The translations under genes were made by a program, and so were the position numbers. DNA of 64,000 nucleotides from the NCBI GenBank assembly GCA_949592205.1, contig CATIUR010000001.1, positions 69,049,559 to 69,113,558 on the forward strand, written 5' to 3'. This DNA comes from Helichrysum umbraculigerum (lineage: Eukaryota > Streptophyta > Magnoliopsida > Asterales > Asteraceae). Positions 10,861-22,725 of this stretch are shown here, piece after piece (within the stretch, counting starts at the first letter, position 1; each line of letters starts with the position of its first letter). The notes under the pieces were generated by a model that saw nothing but the letters and a program-made list of their open reading frames with translations, searched no databases and was not told where the DNA came from.

Positions 10861-13800
10861 CATGGGTTATCTAAACGGGAGATTATTGAGCTTTTCTATA
10901 ACGGGCTCGATACCCCATCGGCTTTGGTTTTAGATGCTGCAGGAGGGGGTGTGTTTATGTACAAAACTCCAAATGAAGCATGGAAGATGATGGAAGATAA
11001 GGTCTTACAGAATATTAATTGGGCTAACGATCAGAAAACCAAGACTACTCGGAAAACCGTTGCTTCAGCTTCTACTAGCGGTTATGATAATTCTGAGATG
11101 ATGAAGGAGTTGAAGGCTATGTCCACAAAGTTTGATGACCAGTTCAAAACTCTTAAGGGATAGATAAAAGAGCTTCGGGATGGATGTGAAAACTGTGGAG
11201 GTAATCATCCGACGGCAGAATGTGATATGGATGACCAACCTATGATAAGGTCGCCTACTCTTGAGGAAGATGCAAATTACATTCAACAAGGGAACTATCA
11301 GAGTGGTAACAATTATCATAGGGGAGGTTATCAGAATCGGAGCAATTATCAGGGGAATAGGTTTTCTCGACCAAATCAGACTTACAACAATCAGTACCAG
11401 TCTAGAGATAATGTTCCACCACCAGCTCAGCAATAGGAAGCCACATAATCACCAATGGAGAAGATGATGAGGGAATTCATTTCCAAACAGGACGCCTCTA
11501 CCAAGAGGTTGAAAACCCAAATGACGAATTTGAGGATAAGTGTGGATCAAGGTCAGAAAAATCAACAAGCCTCGATTCAGGATTTGGAAAGGAAAATGGA
11601 TCGGTTATCTGAGGGGCAAAGTAGTAGACCAACCGGTGGTTTACCGAGCAACACCCAACCGAACCCAAGGCAAACATCTTCTAGTGGTGGTCCAAAGCCA
11701 TACCAACCACCACCAGCCTGAAATGAGCATGCCAATGCCATTATCACTCGTAGCGGGAAAGATCTACCACCTCCTCCGCCCAAAAAGGCCAAAGTTTCTA
11801 ACACTGTTTTGCAGGATACTGATGAGCAGGAGGTTGAAGAAGAAGAAGAGGAGGCGGCTCAACCCACATCTATTCCGGTATCACCTACACCTTCGGTTAC
11901 TCCACCGATGGTGAAGGCATATAAACTGAATATTCCCTATCCTCAACGCTTGAGGAAGGAGAAGATAGCGGCCCAATATGGGAAATTTGTTGATATGATC
12001 AAGGGCATTCGGATCAACATGCCCTTGGTTGATGTTTTAGCTGGAATGCCGAACTATGCCAAGTTTATCAAAGATTTGGTGAGCAACAAGGATAAGCTGT
12101 CGGAGGCATCAGCTACATTTTTGAATGATGAGTGTTCTGCTATCGTTCAGAATCAGATTCCACCCAAGTTGGGTGACCCGGGAAGTTTTATAATTTCTTG
12201 TACATTAGGGAAGTTTATGACTTGTGATGCCCTAGCGGACTTAGGGGCTAGTATAAACTTAATGCCTTACTCCATTTATGCTAAACTGTCTTGAGGATCC
12301 CTGTAGCCCATACGTATTAGTATAATACTGGCCGATAGATCATTCCAATATCCCGTAGGGATTGCGGAAAATATGTTGATAGAGGTAGGTCAATTTACTT
12401 TTCCAGTTGACTTTGTGATCCTCGAAATGGAAGAAGATAGTAAAGTCCCACTCAGCCTAGGACGTCCCTTTTTACATACTGCTGATGCTATTATTCATGT
12501 GAAAAATAAGCAGTTGACTTTAGGAGTGGGCCAGGAAAGGATTGCTTTCACGGTCGATAAGGCCATGAAGCATCCTTATTCAACTGACGATACTTGTTTT
12601 AGTATTGATGTCATAGATGAAGCTTTGAATGAGGAGTTATAGGAATTACTTGGATTGGATGCTGAGCTTGCTGAATTGTTGGAGATAGTTGATGAGAAAA
12701 TGACTGAGGAAGAGTTGCTTGAAGCTGTGGAAATTAAAGAGGATGATGAAGAGCAACTAACTGAGGAAAGTTTTGAGGAGCTAAATAGTGAGAATCGGTT
12801 GAGGATAAAGACTTCACTGGAGGATCCACCGGGAGACTTGGAGTTGAAACCGCTCCCAAGTCATTTGGAGTATGCATTTCTGGGAGAGGAAAATCTATTA
12901 CCGGTTGTAATTTCCTCTAATCTTGTTAATTCTGAAAAATGCATGTTACTTGATGTGTTGAAAGCTCACAAGGGCGCCTTTGCTTGGCGTACCTCCGACA
13001 TACCTGGGATAAGCCCATCTTTTTGTAAACATAAAATAAACTTTTTAGATGATGTAAAACCCGTTGTCCAAAGACAACGGAGGCTTAACCCGAATATGAA
13101 AAATGTTGTCAAGTAGGAGGTAGTTAAATTGCTTGATGCGGGTATAATTTACCCAATTTCTGATAGCCCTTGGGTGAGTCCTGTCCATTGTGTGCCTAAA
13201 AAGGGTGGTATGACTGTTGTGACAAATGACCAAAACGAATTAGTTCCAACTAGGACAGTCACGGGTTGGCGTGTTTGTATTGACTATAGGAGATTGAATG
13301 ATGCTACCCGGAAAGACCATTTCCCTTTACCTTTCATTGACCAAATGCTAGAAAGACTTGCCGGTAGTGAATTCTTTTGCTTCCTTGACGGGTTTTCGGG
13401 ATATTTCCAAATTCCCATAAACCCTAAAGATCAATAGAAAACGACTTTTACCTGTCCATTTGGTACGTATGCATATAGGAGAATGCCTTTTGGGCTTTGT
13501 AACGCCCCAGCCACCTTTCAAAGGTGTATGATTGCTATTTTTCAGGACATGATTGAGACTTCCATGGAAGTTTTCATGGATGATTTTTCTGTTTTTGGAA
13601 ATTCATTTGAATTGTGCTTGTCTAACTTAGACAAGATGCTTGAAAGATGCGAGAAGGCACATTTAGTTCTTAATTGGGAAAAGTGCCACTTCATGGTTAA
13701 AGAGGGTATTGTTTTGGGGCACAAGGTGTCAAGTGTGGGGATTGAGGTTGATAAGGCAAAGATTGACGTCATTGCCAAGTTACCTCCACCCGCCAATGTT

Positions 13801-15756
13801 AAGGGAGTTAGAAGTTTCTTGGGTCATACGGGTTTCTACCGTAGGTTCATTAAAGACTTTTCTAAGATCACTAGACCCATGACCAAATTGCTTGAGAAAG
13901 ATGTCACTTTTGTGTTTGATGATGAATGTGTTAAGGCATTTGAGACTCTAAAGGATAGGTTGACCAATGCACCTATTATGGTTTCACCTGATTGGTCTCA
14001 ACCTTTTGAATTGATGTGTGATGCTAGCTACTACGCCTTAGGGGCTGTTTTAGGACAAAGGGAGGGAAACCATTTTAAACCTATTTACTATGCTAGTAAG
14101 ACTCTAAATGGAGCGCAACAGAATTATACCACGACTGAAAAAGAGCTCCTTGCGGTTGTCTTTGCTTTTGATAAGTTTAGACCTTACCTTGTCTTATCTA
14201 AGCCCGTAGTTTTCACAGACCACTCGGCCCTGAATTATTTGTTTGCCAAAGAAGATGCTAAACCATGTCTCATTTGTTGGATTCTCTTATTGCAAGAATT
14301 TGACATTGAGATAAAAGATAAAAAGGGGGCTGAAAACCTTGCCGTCGATCACCTGTCGAGGTCGGAGAATCCAAACCTAGACAAGCTAGGAGATACTAAC
14401 ATTGATGATTCCTTTCCCGAGGAATTTCTTTTGCAGGTAGGAGACAATGTGGAGAATGAGGAAGAAGCACCTTGGTACGCGGATTTTGCTAATTACTTAG
14501 TTGCAGGTGTTTTGAGGAAAGGCATGACCCACCAACAGAAAAGCAAGTTTTTCTCGGACTTGAAATATTATTTTTGGGATGAGCCGTATCTGTTTCGGGT
14601 TTGTGCTGATGGGATGATAAGAAGATATGTATCCGGGGGTGAAACGAGGAAAATATTGGATGAGTGTCACCATGGACCAACCGGTGGACATTATGGACCG
14701 TCAGTTAAAGCTAAAAAGGTTTATGATGCAGGATTCTATTGGCCCACCATCTTCAAAGAGGCACAAACACTTTGCCAAACTTGTGATGCATGCCAACGTG
14801 TAGGCAACATCTCCAAAAGGGATGAAATGCCACAACAGAGCATTCAAGTTTGTGAGGTTTTTGATATATGGGGAATAGATTTCATGGGTCCGTTTCCACC
14901 ATCTCATAAATGTGAATATATCTTGGTTGCGGTGGATTATGTGTCCAAATGGGCGGAGGCAAAAGCGTTACCGAAGAATGATGCCCGGGTAGTGACTGAC
15001 TTTTTGAAAAGTTTGTTTTGTCGATTTGGAATCCCTAAAGCTTTTATTAGTGACCGTGGGAGTCATTTCGCGAACCAACAATTAGAGAAGTTATTGAAGA
15101 AGTATGGGGTTAATCACAGGTTTTCAACTTCTTACCACCCTCAAACGAGTGGACAAGTGGAAAACACTAATAGGGCGTTGAAAAGGATTTTGGAGAAGAC
15201 GGTTAAAGACAACCGGGCTGTTTGGGCAAAGAAACTGGATGATGCTTTGTGGACATTTCGCACCGCCTACAAAACACCGATTGGGACGACACCTTACCGG
15301 TTGCTTTATGGTAAGACGTGTCATTTGCCGGTAGAAGTTGAACATAAAGCGTATTGGGCATTAAAGAATTGTAATATGGATTTAGTGGAAGCTGGTGAGA
15401 AAAGGTATTTGCAGCTTCATGAGTTGGATGAGTTACGTTTACAAGCTTATGAGAATTCGAAGTTGTACAAAGAGAGGACCAAGGTTTTGCATGACCGGAA
15501 ACTTATAATGAGAAAAGAGTTCAAGGTGGGTAATAAGGTTTTATTGTTTCAATCGGGGTTCAAGTTAAAACAACCGAAGCTTAAACCTCGTTGGACTGGT
15601 CCTTATACGGTCAAACATGGGTATCCGTCGGGTTATGTGGAATTGTACAAGACGGATGGTGGGTCGTTTATTGTGAATGGACACCGGTTGAGGTTATACC
15701 ACGAGGACGATGTTGAAAACGAGTGGGAGGCACTCGTGGTTTACCCTAAGAACTGA
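10861..15756 (+). pseudogene. Athila-type Ty3/gypsy gag-pol, one frame with nine stop codons
   Basis: All recognisable domains lie in one frame with no frameshift. They are: the C-terminal part of gag (about 10861-11160); a C-X2-C-X3-H-X4-C zinc knuckle (11185-11223); a protease with the Athila-style DLGAS motif (about 12238); reverse transcriptase with MPFGLCNAPATF and FMDDF (13483-13600); RNase H (about 14000-14360); and integrase with a CX2C zinc part near 14780 and the D, D, E positions near 14878, 15050 and 15160. In-frame stops fall at 11161, 11434, 11446, 11719, 12292, 12304, 12640, 13114 and 13435. From 13483 on, 757 codons are uninterrupted. The N-terminal part of gag is missing. Product: particle protein plus replication and integration enzymes of a retrotransposon, now non-functional. 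Confidence 0.93.
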
Positions 15757-17168
15757 TAAATTTAAGGTTTGAACTTTGTGGGTGTGTTCACTGGAAACTC
15801 TCACGAGACTATAACTCGTCCACTTGGGATACCGAGGGGTTTAAAGACTTATTGCATATGCTAAATGCAATCGTGATTCCTACGAAAGTGAGTTAGGATT
15901 TATTTTTATGTTTGAACTATGTATTTAATTGTTTTATATGTTATGTTTTCTTTTGGTTTTATTTTGTGTGATGTTGATTCCGAATGATGCTGGCTGACAC
16001 GGACTCGTACGTGCATGCTATTAGACTTTTCAAGAGATATAAGGGGAGTTTTATTGTTCTACTTCTTTTCTCTCATTTTCACTGTGATTTTATTCTATTT
16101 AGTACAATGGGGACATTGTACAATTTAAGTGTGGGGATGGGGGTCGAAAAGAAGTTTACTTGTCCTTAGGTTTTGTTGTATCTTTTTGGATTTCAATTAA
16201 TTAAAAAAAAGGTTTTATTTTTAAGTTTTGAGACTAAGTATTTATTAGTTAAAATAGTTTTATTAAAAGTTTGTTTTTATTTTTAAAGTTTAGACTTTAA
16301 CATGGATTTTAACTTTTTGTGCATATAATTTTAAAATAATAATAAATGATGTATAGTTTCATTATATGATGTACTGATAGACAATCTATATGAAAATTTC
16401 TGAATTTTAATAAGTAAATTTTAAACTTGTATATTACTTTGTGATAAACACTATGATGTATGACAAAAAGTCTTTATTCCTAGATTTAGCATGCAATATT
16501 TTATATTTTTAATATTTATATAAAATCATTTGGGGGTTTACTAATTGTTTCCTTTGTTGTACTAAGTACATACCTGGTCTCATATTAGTATTCTTAAGAA
16601 TAAGCAAAAGATATATAAAATCTTTAAAATCTTAATATTCCTAAACTAATCAAACTATGTCGCTCTGTTATACTAAGGTATAGACCTGTCACCGCTGGTT
16701 TGATTTAAAAAGGGTTTGCTTTACTTGAATCAAGTTATGTCGCTTTGTTGCATTAAAATGCAGACCTGTCACCAATCTCATGATTCTTAAAAATGATTTT
16801 TATATACTTATTTTAAATATAAAGTAAAGTGCATGACTAAATTTTAGGGGTATATCATAGGTGGGGATCATATGTAATATACATACTAACAATAAAGTGT
16901 TTTCAGAAATATGAGTATAGATTGTTAAGTGGACAACAATATTAGTAATCATTGATGAGCTATATATTATGTGAATAATAATAAAGGAATTTATTTCCCT
17001 ATCGTACAAAATAGTTATCCATGTTAATTAAATTGTTTAAATTTTAGAAATTGGAAAAAGATTTTTAATTAAAGTATTTTAATTTTTAAATATTAGTTTT
17101 ATGCTTATAAGTAATTATACTTGGATTAGTGATGTATAGTTATATTTAGTAGTTTAGTTTTAGTCTAC
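15757..17168 (+). other. Non-coding 3' region of the Athila element
   Basis: AT-rich, with no convincing gene. It holds a polypurine-like tract at about 16128-16142 (AAGTGTGGGGATGGGGG) preceded by GGGGACATTGTAC, and three repeated small hairpins (16551-16770) described separately. Athila elements often have a long untranslated or env-like 3' segment; no env-like frame is visible here. Confidence 0.7.
16551..16775 (+). repeat. Three related small hairpins with differing stems
   Basis: Perfect 5-bp stems are TGTAC/GTACA (16558-16570), TATAC/GTATA (16669-16682) and TGCAT/ATGCA (16749-16762), with loops TAA, TAAG and TAAA. They are preceded by TTTGT or CTCTGT-type words and followed by ACCTG; the last two share GACCTGTCACC. 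The stems differ in sequence but pair in each copy. Confidence 0.75.
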
Positions 17169-17203
17169 TTGAGGACAAGTAGAAGTTAAGTGTGGGGATA
17201 ATT
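17169..17203 (+). other. Polypurine tract of the Athila element
   Basis: The motif ttgaggacaag...aagtgtggggata lies immediately before LTR-B1 and is equivalent to the motifs before LTR-A1 and LTR-A2. It is the expected primer for plus-strand DNA synthesis. Confidence 0.75.
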
Positions 17204-18629
17204 TGATAACATTAAATAATGTTATATTTATTTAATAATATTTACTATTTTTATTATATTTATATTGCATTTATTTGATAATAGATACTGATTTGGTTAA
17301 TATTTGCAACTAGGTATATAAATGAGTTGAGACAAGAAAATGTACAAGAAATAAAGTAAGGTTCACGAATACTTGAGTTCGAAAAGTTAAATGGAATACA
17401 CGAAAATAATTAGATTGAATATTTATTGGAGTTTATGAGTTGGATCAAATAATTAGTTGGGCTAAATTAAAAATATAGTTAAATATAACAAACTAAATAA
17501 GTAGTACTAACTCACGTTAGTATATAATAATATTAGTTTCAAGTAGTTAGTAATTATAATATCAAAGTTATAATAATAATAATAAATTAATAATAGTTAT
17601 TATATTTGTAAATAATTAATAATGATGATATTCTTGTTGGTAGGTTGCACGTTGAGGTAGTAATAACGAAAAGGAGTTGGGCCGAAAGCCAAGTCAAAGG
17701 CCAGAAACAAGTCCAAGTCAATGTCAAAGCTAAGTCACAGAAACATGATGAAGAGGCGGTGGACTTTGGCTTGTGGAGTACGCAGCTTTAATCCATACGA
17801 CGGATCATTATTCCATACGCCGTATGGATTTTGGCCCCAGAATTATAATAGTAGCCTTCTGCCTATGATTTTTAACACACTTTTTCATATATTAAAATTA
17901 GGGTTACGAATTTTCTCAGCATTTTTGAGGGTTTTTCATACTTTTGAAGATCTTTCATTCATCTTAATCATTCGGCTACTACGGATCAACATTTGATCAT
18001 TGTAATCATTCGTTTACTCTTTTGGTAAATGAATAAGTGATTGTAGCGAATGTTTATCACTTATATATTTATTATCAATTGTTTGTCTATGAATAAATGA
18101 GCTTTGATTGCGGATGCAAATAAGTAATAAGTTAGACTATTAAACTCAAACGTGTAAGATAGTGATTTTGGCGAACGTCTTTCACTAGATTAAATTGTTA
18201 TTTGGTGAATTGAGATTGGAGTGTAGGTGATGGCGAATGTTAAACCTAATCTAATCGAAATGAACATGAATTGCTAAATAAAATGGTTTTAATTAAATAC
18301 CCCGAAGTCATTATTGAAATAATCCAGGTAAGTATCGTTTTAATTATCTAAAAGTCAAATTAATCAATCTGACTCTTCCTGAGTCTACTTGCCTTAGTTT
18401 ATTAAATTTAGTTGTTAAGCAACGTGACAATTCGGTCACAACAAACCCAAGTCTTTTCTGTATTAAATTAATTACATTTTTAGTTTTAATTCTTAAATTC
18501 GCAATCCCTGTGGAACGAACTTGGACTTATCATAGCTATACTATACACGATTGGGTATACTTTCCTAGTTGTGTAATAGTAAGTAGTGGTTTTTCTTTGT
18601 TTATTTTTATAACTAGATCTTACACATCA
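17204..18629 (+). repeat. LTR-B1, 3' LTR of the Athila element
   Basis: It starts TGATAACATTAAATAATG after the polypurine tract and ends ACACATCA. The second family member, LTR-B2 (37052-40114), starts TGTTAACATCAAATAAT and ends ACACACATCA, which fixes both edges. It contains an inverted pair CCATACG-C-CGTATGG at 17813-17827 with a second CCATACGACGG at 17793. From about 18105 it also serves as the outer end of the Tat element's LTR (same sequence at 29036-29567). No matching 5' LTR-B exists upstream of this gag-pol; the upstream LTR is family A. Confidence 0.8.
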
Positions 18630-19041
18630 ACTCGTCAACTAGAAATACACCAAATTTCCCAGAAAATTCGGATTATAAGTGCAGGTCTGTTGGGTCCGAA
18701 TTTAAACCTGTGGTACTTTGTGAATTTTTATAAAACATCAAGCGACCTTCAAAAGTCATGAAAAGTTTACAGGAAGTACATAAGATATGTGGGAAGGTTG
18801 TGTTAAAATTTCGGAACGATTCGATAACGTTTGCTTAGTCAAAAATAATTCCCAAATATCACTCTGACTTTCACTCCGAACTTTGACTTTCAGATGAAAA
18901 GTAACTCCGAACTTTGACCCTTTGAACTTCGGATGAACAGTAATTTTTACTCCGAAAGTCAACTTTTAGAGTTGACTTCCGTTGACTTTCGGACTTTTAT
19001 GCTAAATTCGGATTTCGTAGTTCGGATCAACACTTTCGGAC

Positions 19042-19126
<85 letters not shown>

Positions 19127-20404
19127 TCGGACCACACTTTCGGATACTTATACATGGGCATACTTTCGGACAAAATTATATATATAAGTGTTTTGGTCAA
19201 AAAATTACTCAATGCAATTTAATGAACAAATTAGTAAAGTGAGGTAGTGTGCTTAAATTTTATTTTGAGATAATTTAGTAGAAAATTATACTTGATGATA
19301 AAAACTTGTGTTTTTGCCAATACGGGTTAACTTAAGATTAAATCTTGCTAAATATGTAATCTAGGACTTCGTAAATGATGAATTTGTATGCAATAAACTA
19401 AAGTGAATGCAAAAAAGCAAGTGTAATCCGGGATAATTCCGGGATAATGCAGTAAATATGACAAAGAACGCAAATTTAGTAAAGTAAATGAATGAAAAGT
19501 GCAAGAACAAGATGATGTACGAGGAAAACCCTTGATCTATAGTAGATCGCCGGTCCAAAACCTCGGGAAGGATCAATCGATCCTTGCCTTATGTTTATCT
19601 TATTAAATGAAAAGTGATTTACAAGCTAAAGAGCACGAGTATGATCGTCAAGTGTAGAAATGTTAAAGTGTGAAGTTGTGAATGAGTTGCAGAGAGTGTT
19701 TCAAGTGTTAGTAGTGAAGATAAGTTTTCCTAATCGATCATTCAAGCCTCGTATATATACTACAGAGCTTAAACTAATTATTCCGATATATCCGGGATCA
19801 TCCCCGAGATATGCTGGAGCGTATCAACGTTCATATGACCAAGTAATTCTCCACGTGTTGACTTCTTTCCTCATAATTCAAATATTCTTCGAGTAATATA
19901 CGATCCAAAGAAATCGGAACCACCTCCACACGTTTCATACGACCTGGTCAAAATACATTAAACATGCGGAAATATTAGTAGCAAAGGGATCCCGAGATAT
20001 ATGATATCTGGGATACTTATAATAAGCATATATTATAAGACAAATAAGATAATATCGAACCCAAGACATCCTCTTATCTCAGGCTTAGTTATATCCAAGA
20101 TAACTATAAGTCAGTGATCCTGAAATATAAAACAATGTCCCTATCGGGATCCTGTAACATGATAATCTTAACAGTAAAGTTATATTACTATTATCCCTGT
20201 TTCAACATAATCTTGAGGATATTATAGACATACTTGAGGATCTTGCACAATATAGCAAGTCAGGATCATACCTTTCCTTATCCCGATTGTAGACTCAGTA
20301 TCATGTGCACAAGTCATTCAAGAGCAGTCCAGGATTCTTACAAATAATCCGTGTAGTAGCTAATCAGGAATCCTGCATGGTTAGTGAAAATTCTACCCAC
20401 AACA
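18105..20404 (-). repeat. 3' LTR of the minus-strand Tat-clade element
   Basis: It is nearly identical to 29036-31290, with scattered substitutions. Read on the minus strand it starts TGTTGTGGGTAG at 20404, right after a G-rich tract (CTTCGGGGGCAAT, about 20405-20417), the expected polypurine tract. Its far end consists of the last 525 bp of a family-B LTR, so it merges into LTR-B1. It contains a (CA)n(TA)n microsatellite (19046-19122) that is much shorter in the other LTR. No target duplication can be found because the left flank is LTR-B1. Confidence 0.8.
19046..19122. repeat. (CA)n(TA)n compound microsatellite in the Tat 3' LTR
   Basis: About 20 CA followed by about 18 TA units. The matching site in the other LTR (about 29978-30009) has only about seven of each, so the array length changed after insertion. 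Confidence 0.95.
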
Positions 20405-20559
20405 ATTGCCCCCGAAGTTGTATCGTTTGTTCGGGATCCTGAAAACGAGATAACTTCACAACACAAAATTAGGGGAGATATTTTCTCTTATAGATAACTG
20501 CGCCTGAGTATTTATCTCATTTTCCAGCGATAAACATCATATTTCTTCATCGGCCGAAC

Positions 20560-22030
20560 ATGTATGTTTTTCTTACTCTCCATTTGTCTTCTAAAATGTC
20601 TTCTTCAATGTCTTGTTCCGATCAACCGTTATATCGATCTAAGTTTATCAACCAGGACATAATCATTAAACCAAAACCCTGTAATTTCCGTGATTATGAT
20701 ATAAATAAGCTTAAATCAGATGGTGTTCTCCCTCCTTCTTGCTTCATCAGACCATTCGACCCTAAGTCTCGCTCCGATTGGTACTCTAAGAATTGGATTT
20801 GTTTCCCTGAATACCCGTTCACAGTCGGATTACAATATCCATTCCAGTCTTTTTTCAATGAATTCTTTTCTGTCACCGGAATGTGTTACGCTCAAACCAC
20901 TCCAATGATTTGGCGCACTTTATCAATTATCCAGACAGTTAAAGACTCCTATGGACTAGCCTTTGATATACCTGAACTGTCCTATATATGCAGTCTTCAA
21001 AACTCTGGTCCAGGTTTCTTTGTTCTCAACCGTAAACCATACTATAAATCAACGGTCTTCAATATCCTTGATACCAATCCTAATTGGGAAAGAAGATTCT
21101 TTTTTGTCTTTCGTGAGTCTCTTCCAAGTGGTGATCTCATCCACTCATCTTGGGTTTCCGAGGGTAGGAAAAAATTCTAATTCTGGATACTCAACAATTT
21201 TGTTATTGAAATAACTACTTTGCTTTGCAGTGAATCTTGCCAAATTAGCTCCACCTCATCAAGATTCTATTAATAAAATTGAAAAATTTCTGGAGGTACC
21301 TGAAGAAGAAAGGACTTTCCAAAATCCCGAGACATCTCCATTATCCCTGATGCCGAAGTCAACTAAGAGAGGTACATAAATGTGTTCTTCACAATCTGCA
21401 TCATACACTATCTCACATTGATTTTCGCAGGATGCCAGAAACCTTCAGTTCTCTTTACCTTAGAGGATATCGATAATGATACTTTCCTTAGCAAAACCAA
21501 AGTAAAGAAAGACAATAAATCATGTAGCGAGATGCTTCATTCCATCATAAGAGAAAGGAAATCTAAACATATCCCTGTGGCAGACGAACCTTCGCCCAAC
21601 TTCGATCACGGCTTTGAATTTTTCTATCAAGTACAACTTCTTCTCTCTTAATTCCAATTAAAAATTATGATCTAATGACCTTTTTTATCTTTAGGGCATG
21701 GAGCATGCATCCAAATGTTATCTCGAAAAGCTGAAAGTGATTGATGCAATGGATGATATAATCTCTATCAAGAACAAAACCGCTCAGGATAATGCCGATG
21801 AAATAGCCAAGCTCAAGAAAAGAATTGAAGGCTTTGAGACAGAGATGGTACAAGAGAAACATAAGCTGCTCGCCCAAGCAGAAAAAGATGTTGCTATTTC
21901 TGTACTTGAAACCAGGATTACAATGGCAAATGAGGCTTCGCTTCCTTGCTTTAACATCTCTTCTTTGAAAAGCGAGATTTGGAAGGATAGATTGGATATC
22001 CTCAAAGGCCAAGGATCCTGGAAATCTTAG
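20560..22030 (+). CDS. Intact four-exon antisense gene of the Tat element (Transposase_28-like)
   Basis: This gene lies opposite to the element's gag-pol, between integrase and the 3' LTR. Exons 20560-21163, 21231-21371, 21431-21630 and 21695-22030 are separated by introns of 67, 59 and 64 bp that all start GT and end AG. Phases match (1, 1, 0), and the joined frame is open for 426 codons to TAG. ATG at 20596 has a better context (AAAATG) than the one at 20560. The N-terminal half has the pattern FP-[aromatic]-PF-x-VGLQ-PF-x-FF near residues 85-105 followed by WR, resembling the plant family named Transposase_28 or 'putative gypsy type'. Exon 4 is charged and heptad-like (coiled coil likely). 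Tat elements such as maize Grande are known to carry extra antisense frames; the function is unknown. Splicing and homology are inferred. Confidence 0.72.
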
Positions 22031-22423
22031 GATCTAATGTATAATATTCTTCAAACTATTATCATTTTTTTTCCGGAAGTGTTGACAACTTATAACGATG
22101 ATTTTCTTTTTGAGGGTGCCGGAGATATTCCCCCATCATTTGTGTTGCATATTTAATAGGATCTTTGCAACTCTGGGATCCTGAGGAGATTCCCTCAGGA
22201 TGACTTTGTTCAATCAGGATTCCAGGATCCTGAAGCATGCTTCAAAGTAATAGTAACAAAGATAAGCCATATCCTGCAATATAATCATAAAACAAATGTT
22301 TATTCTTACGACGGGTCATTTTTATTTGTTCAAAACTAATCTTAGAAATCAATTTTGAAATCTTCAAAGTAAGTTCATAAAACACTTTACAAACTTTCGG
22401 ATGTTTCAATAAAACATTTTGAA

Positions 22424-22725
22424 TAATGTGAAAACATTATAATCGATAGACTTAAAATTGGATAAGACCAATAAAACCAAGTGTTTGCAATGTATTATCA
22501 TCACATCAAATCGTGGGGTAATACGTGTCTTGGGATAATCCATCTTTTGTATGGTATGAAGATACCAATGTCTTTAGGTAATGTGAAAACATTACAAACC
22601 ATGCGCGATATTCAGTGTATAAACATGATAAGCCTTGTGTTCTTTAGTGACATGAATACGCCAAAACCTTTAGGTAATGTGAAAACATTACAAACCTTTT
22701 TCTAAGTGTAATGTGAAAACATTAC
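22424..22725 (+). repeat. Four GAAA-loop hairpin repeats
   Basis: The motif TAATGTGAAAACATTA occurs at 22424-22439, and the full GTAATGTGAAAACATTAC form at 22578-22595, 22674-22691 and 22708-22725. Each folds as a 6-7 bp perfect stem with a GAAA loop on the plus strand. The second and third copies also share flanks (TTTAGG before, AAACC after). They lie 0.4-0.7 kb downstream of the antisense gene's stop codon, so they would be in its 3' UTR if transcription extends that far. Confidence 0.85.

Noticed and set aside
17721..17996. 91-codon frame in LTR-B1
   Set aside because: It lies in the U3/R part of an LTR and is not kept in LTR-B2.
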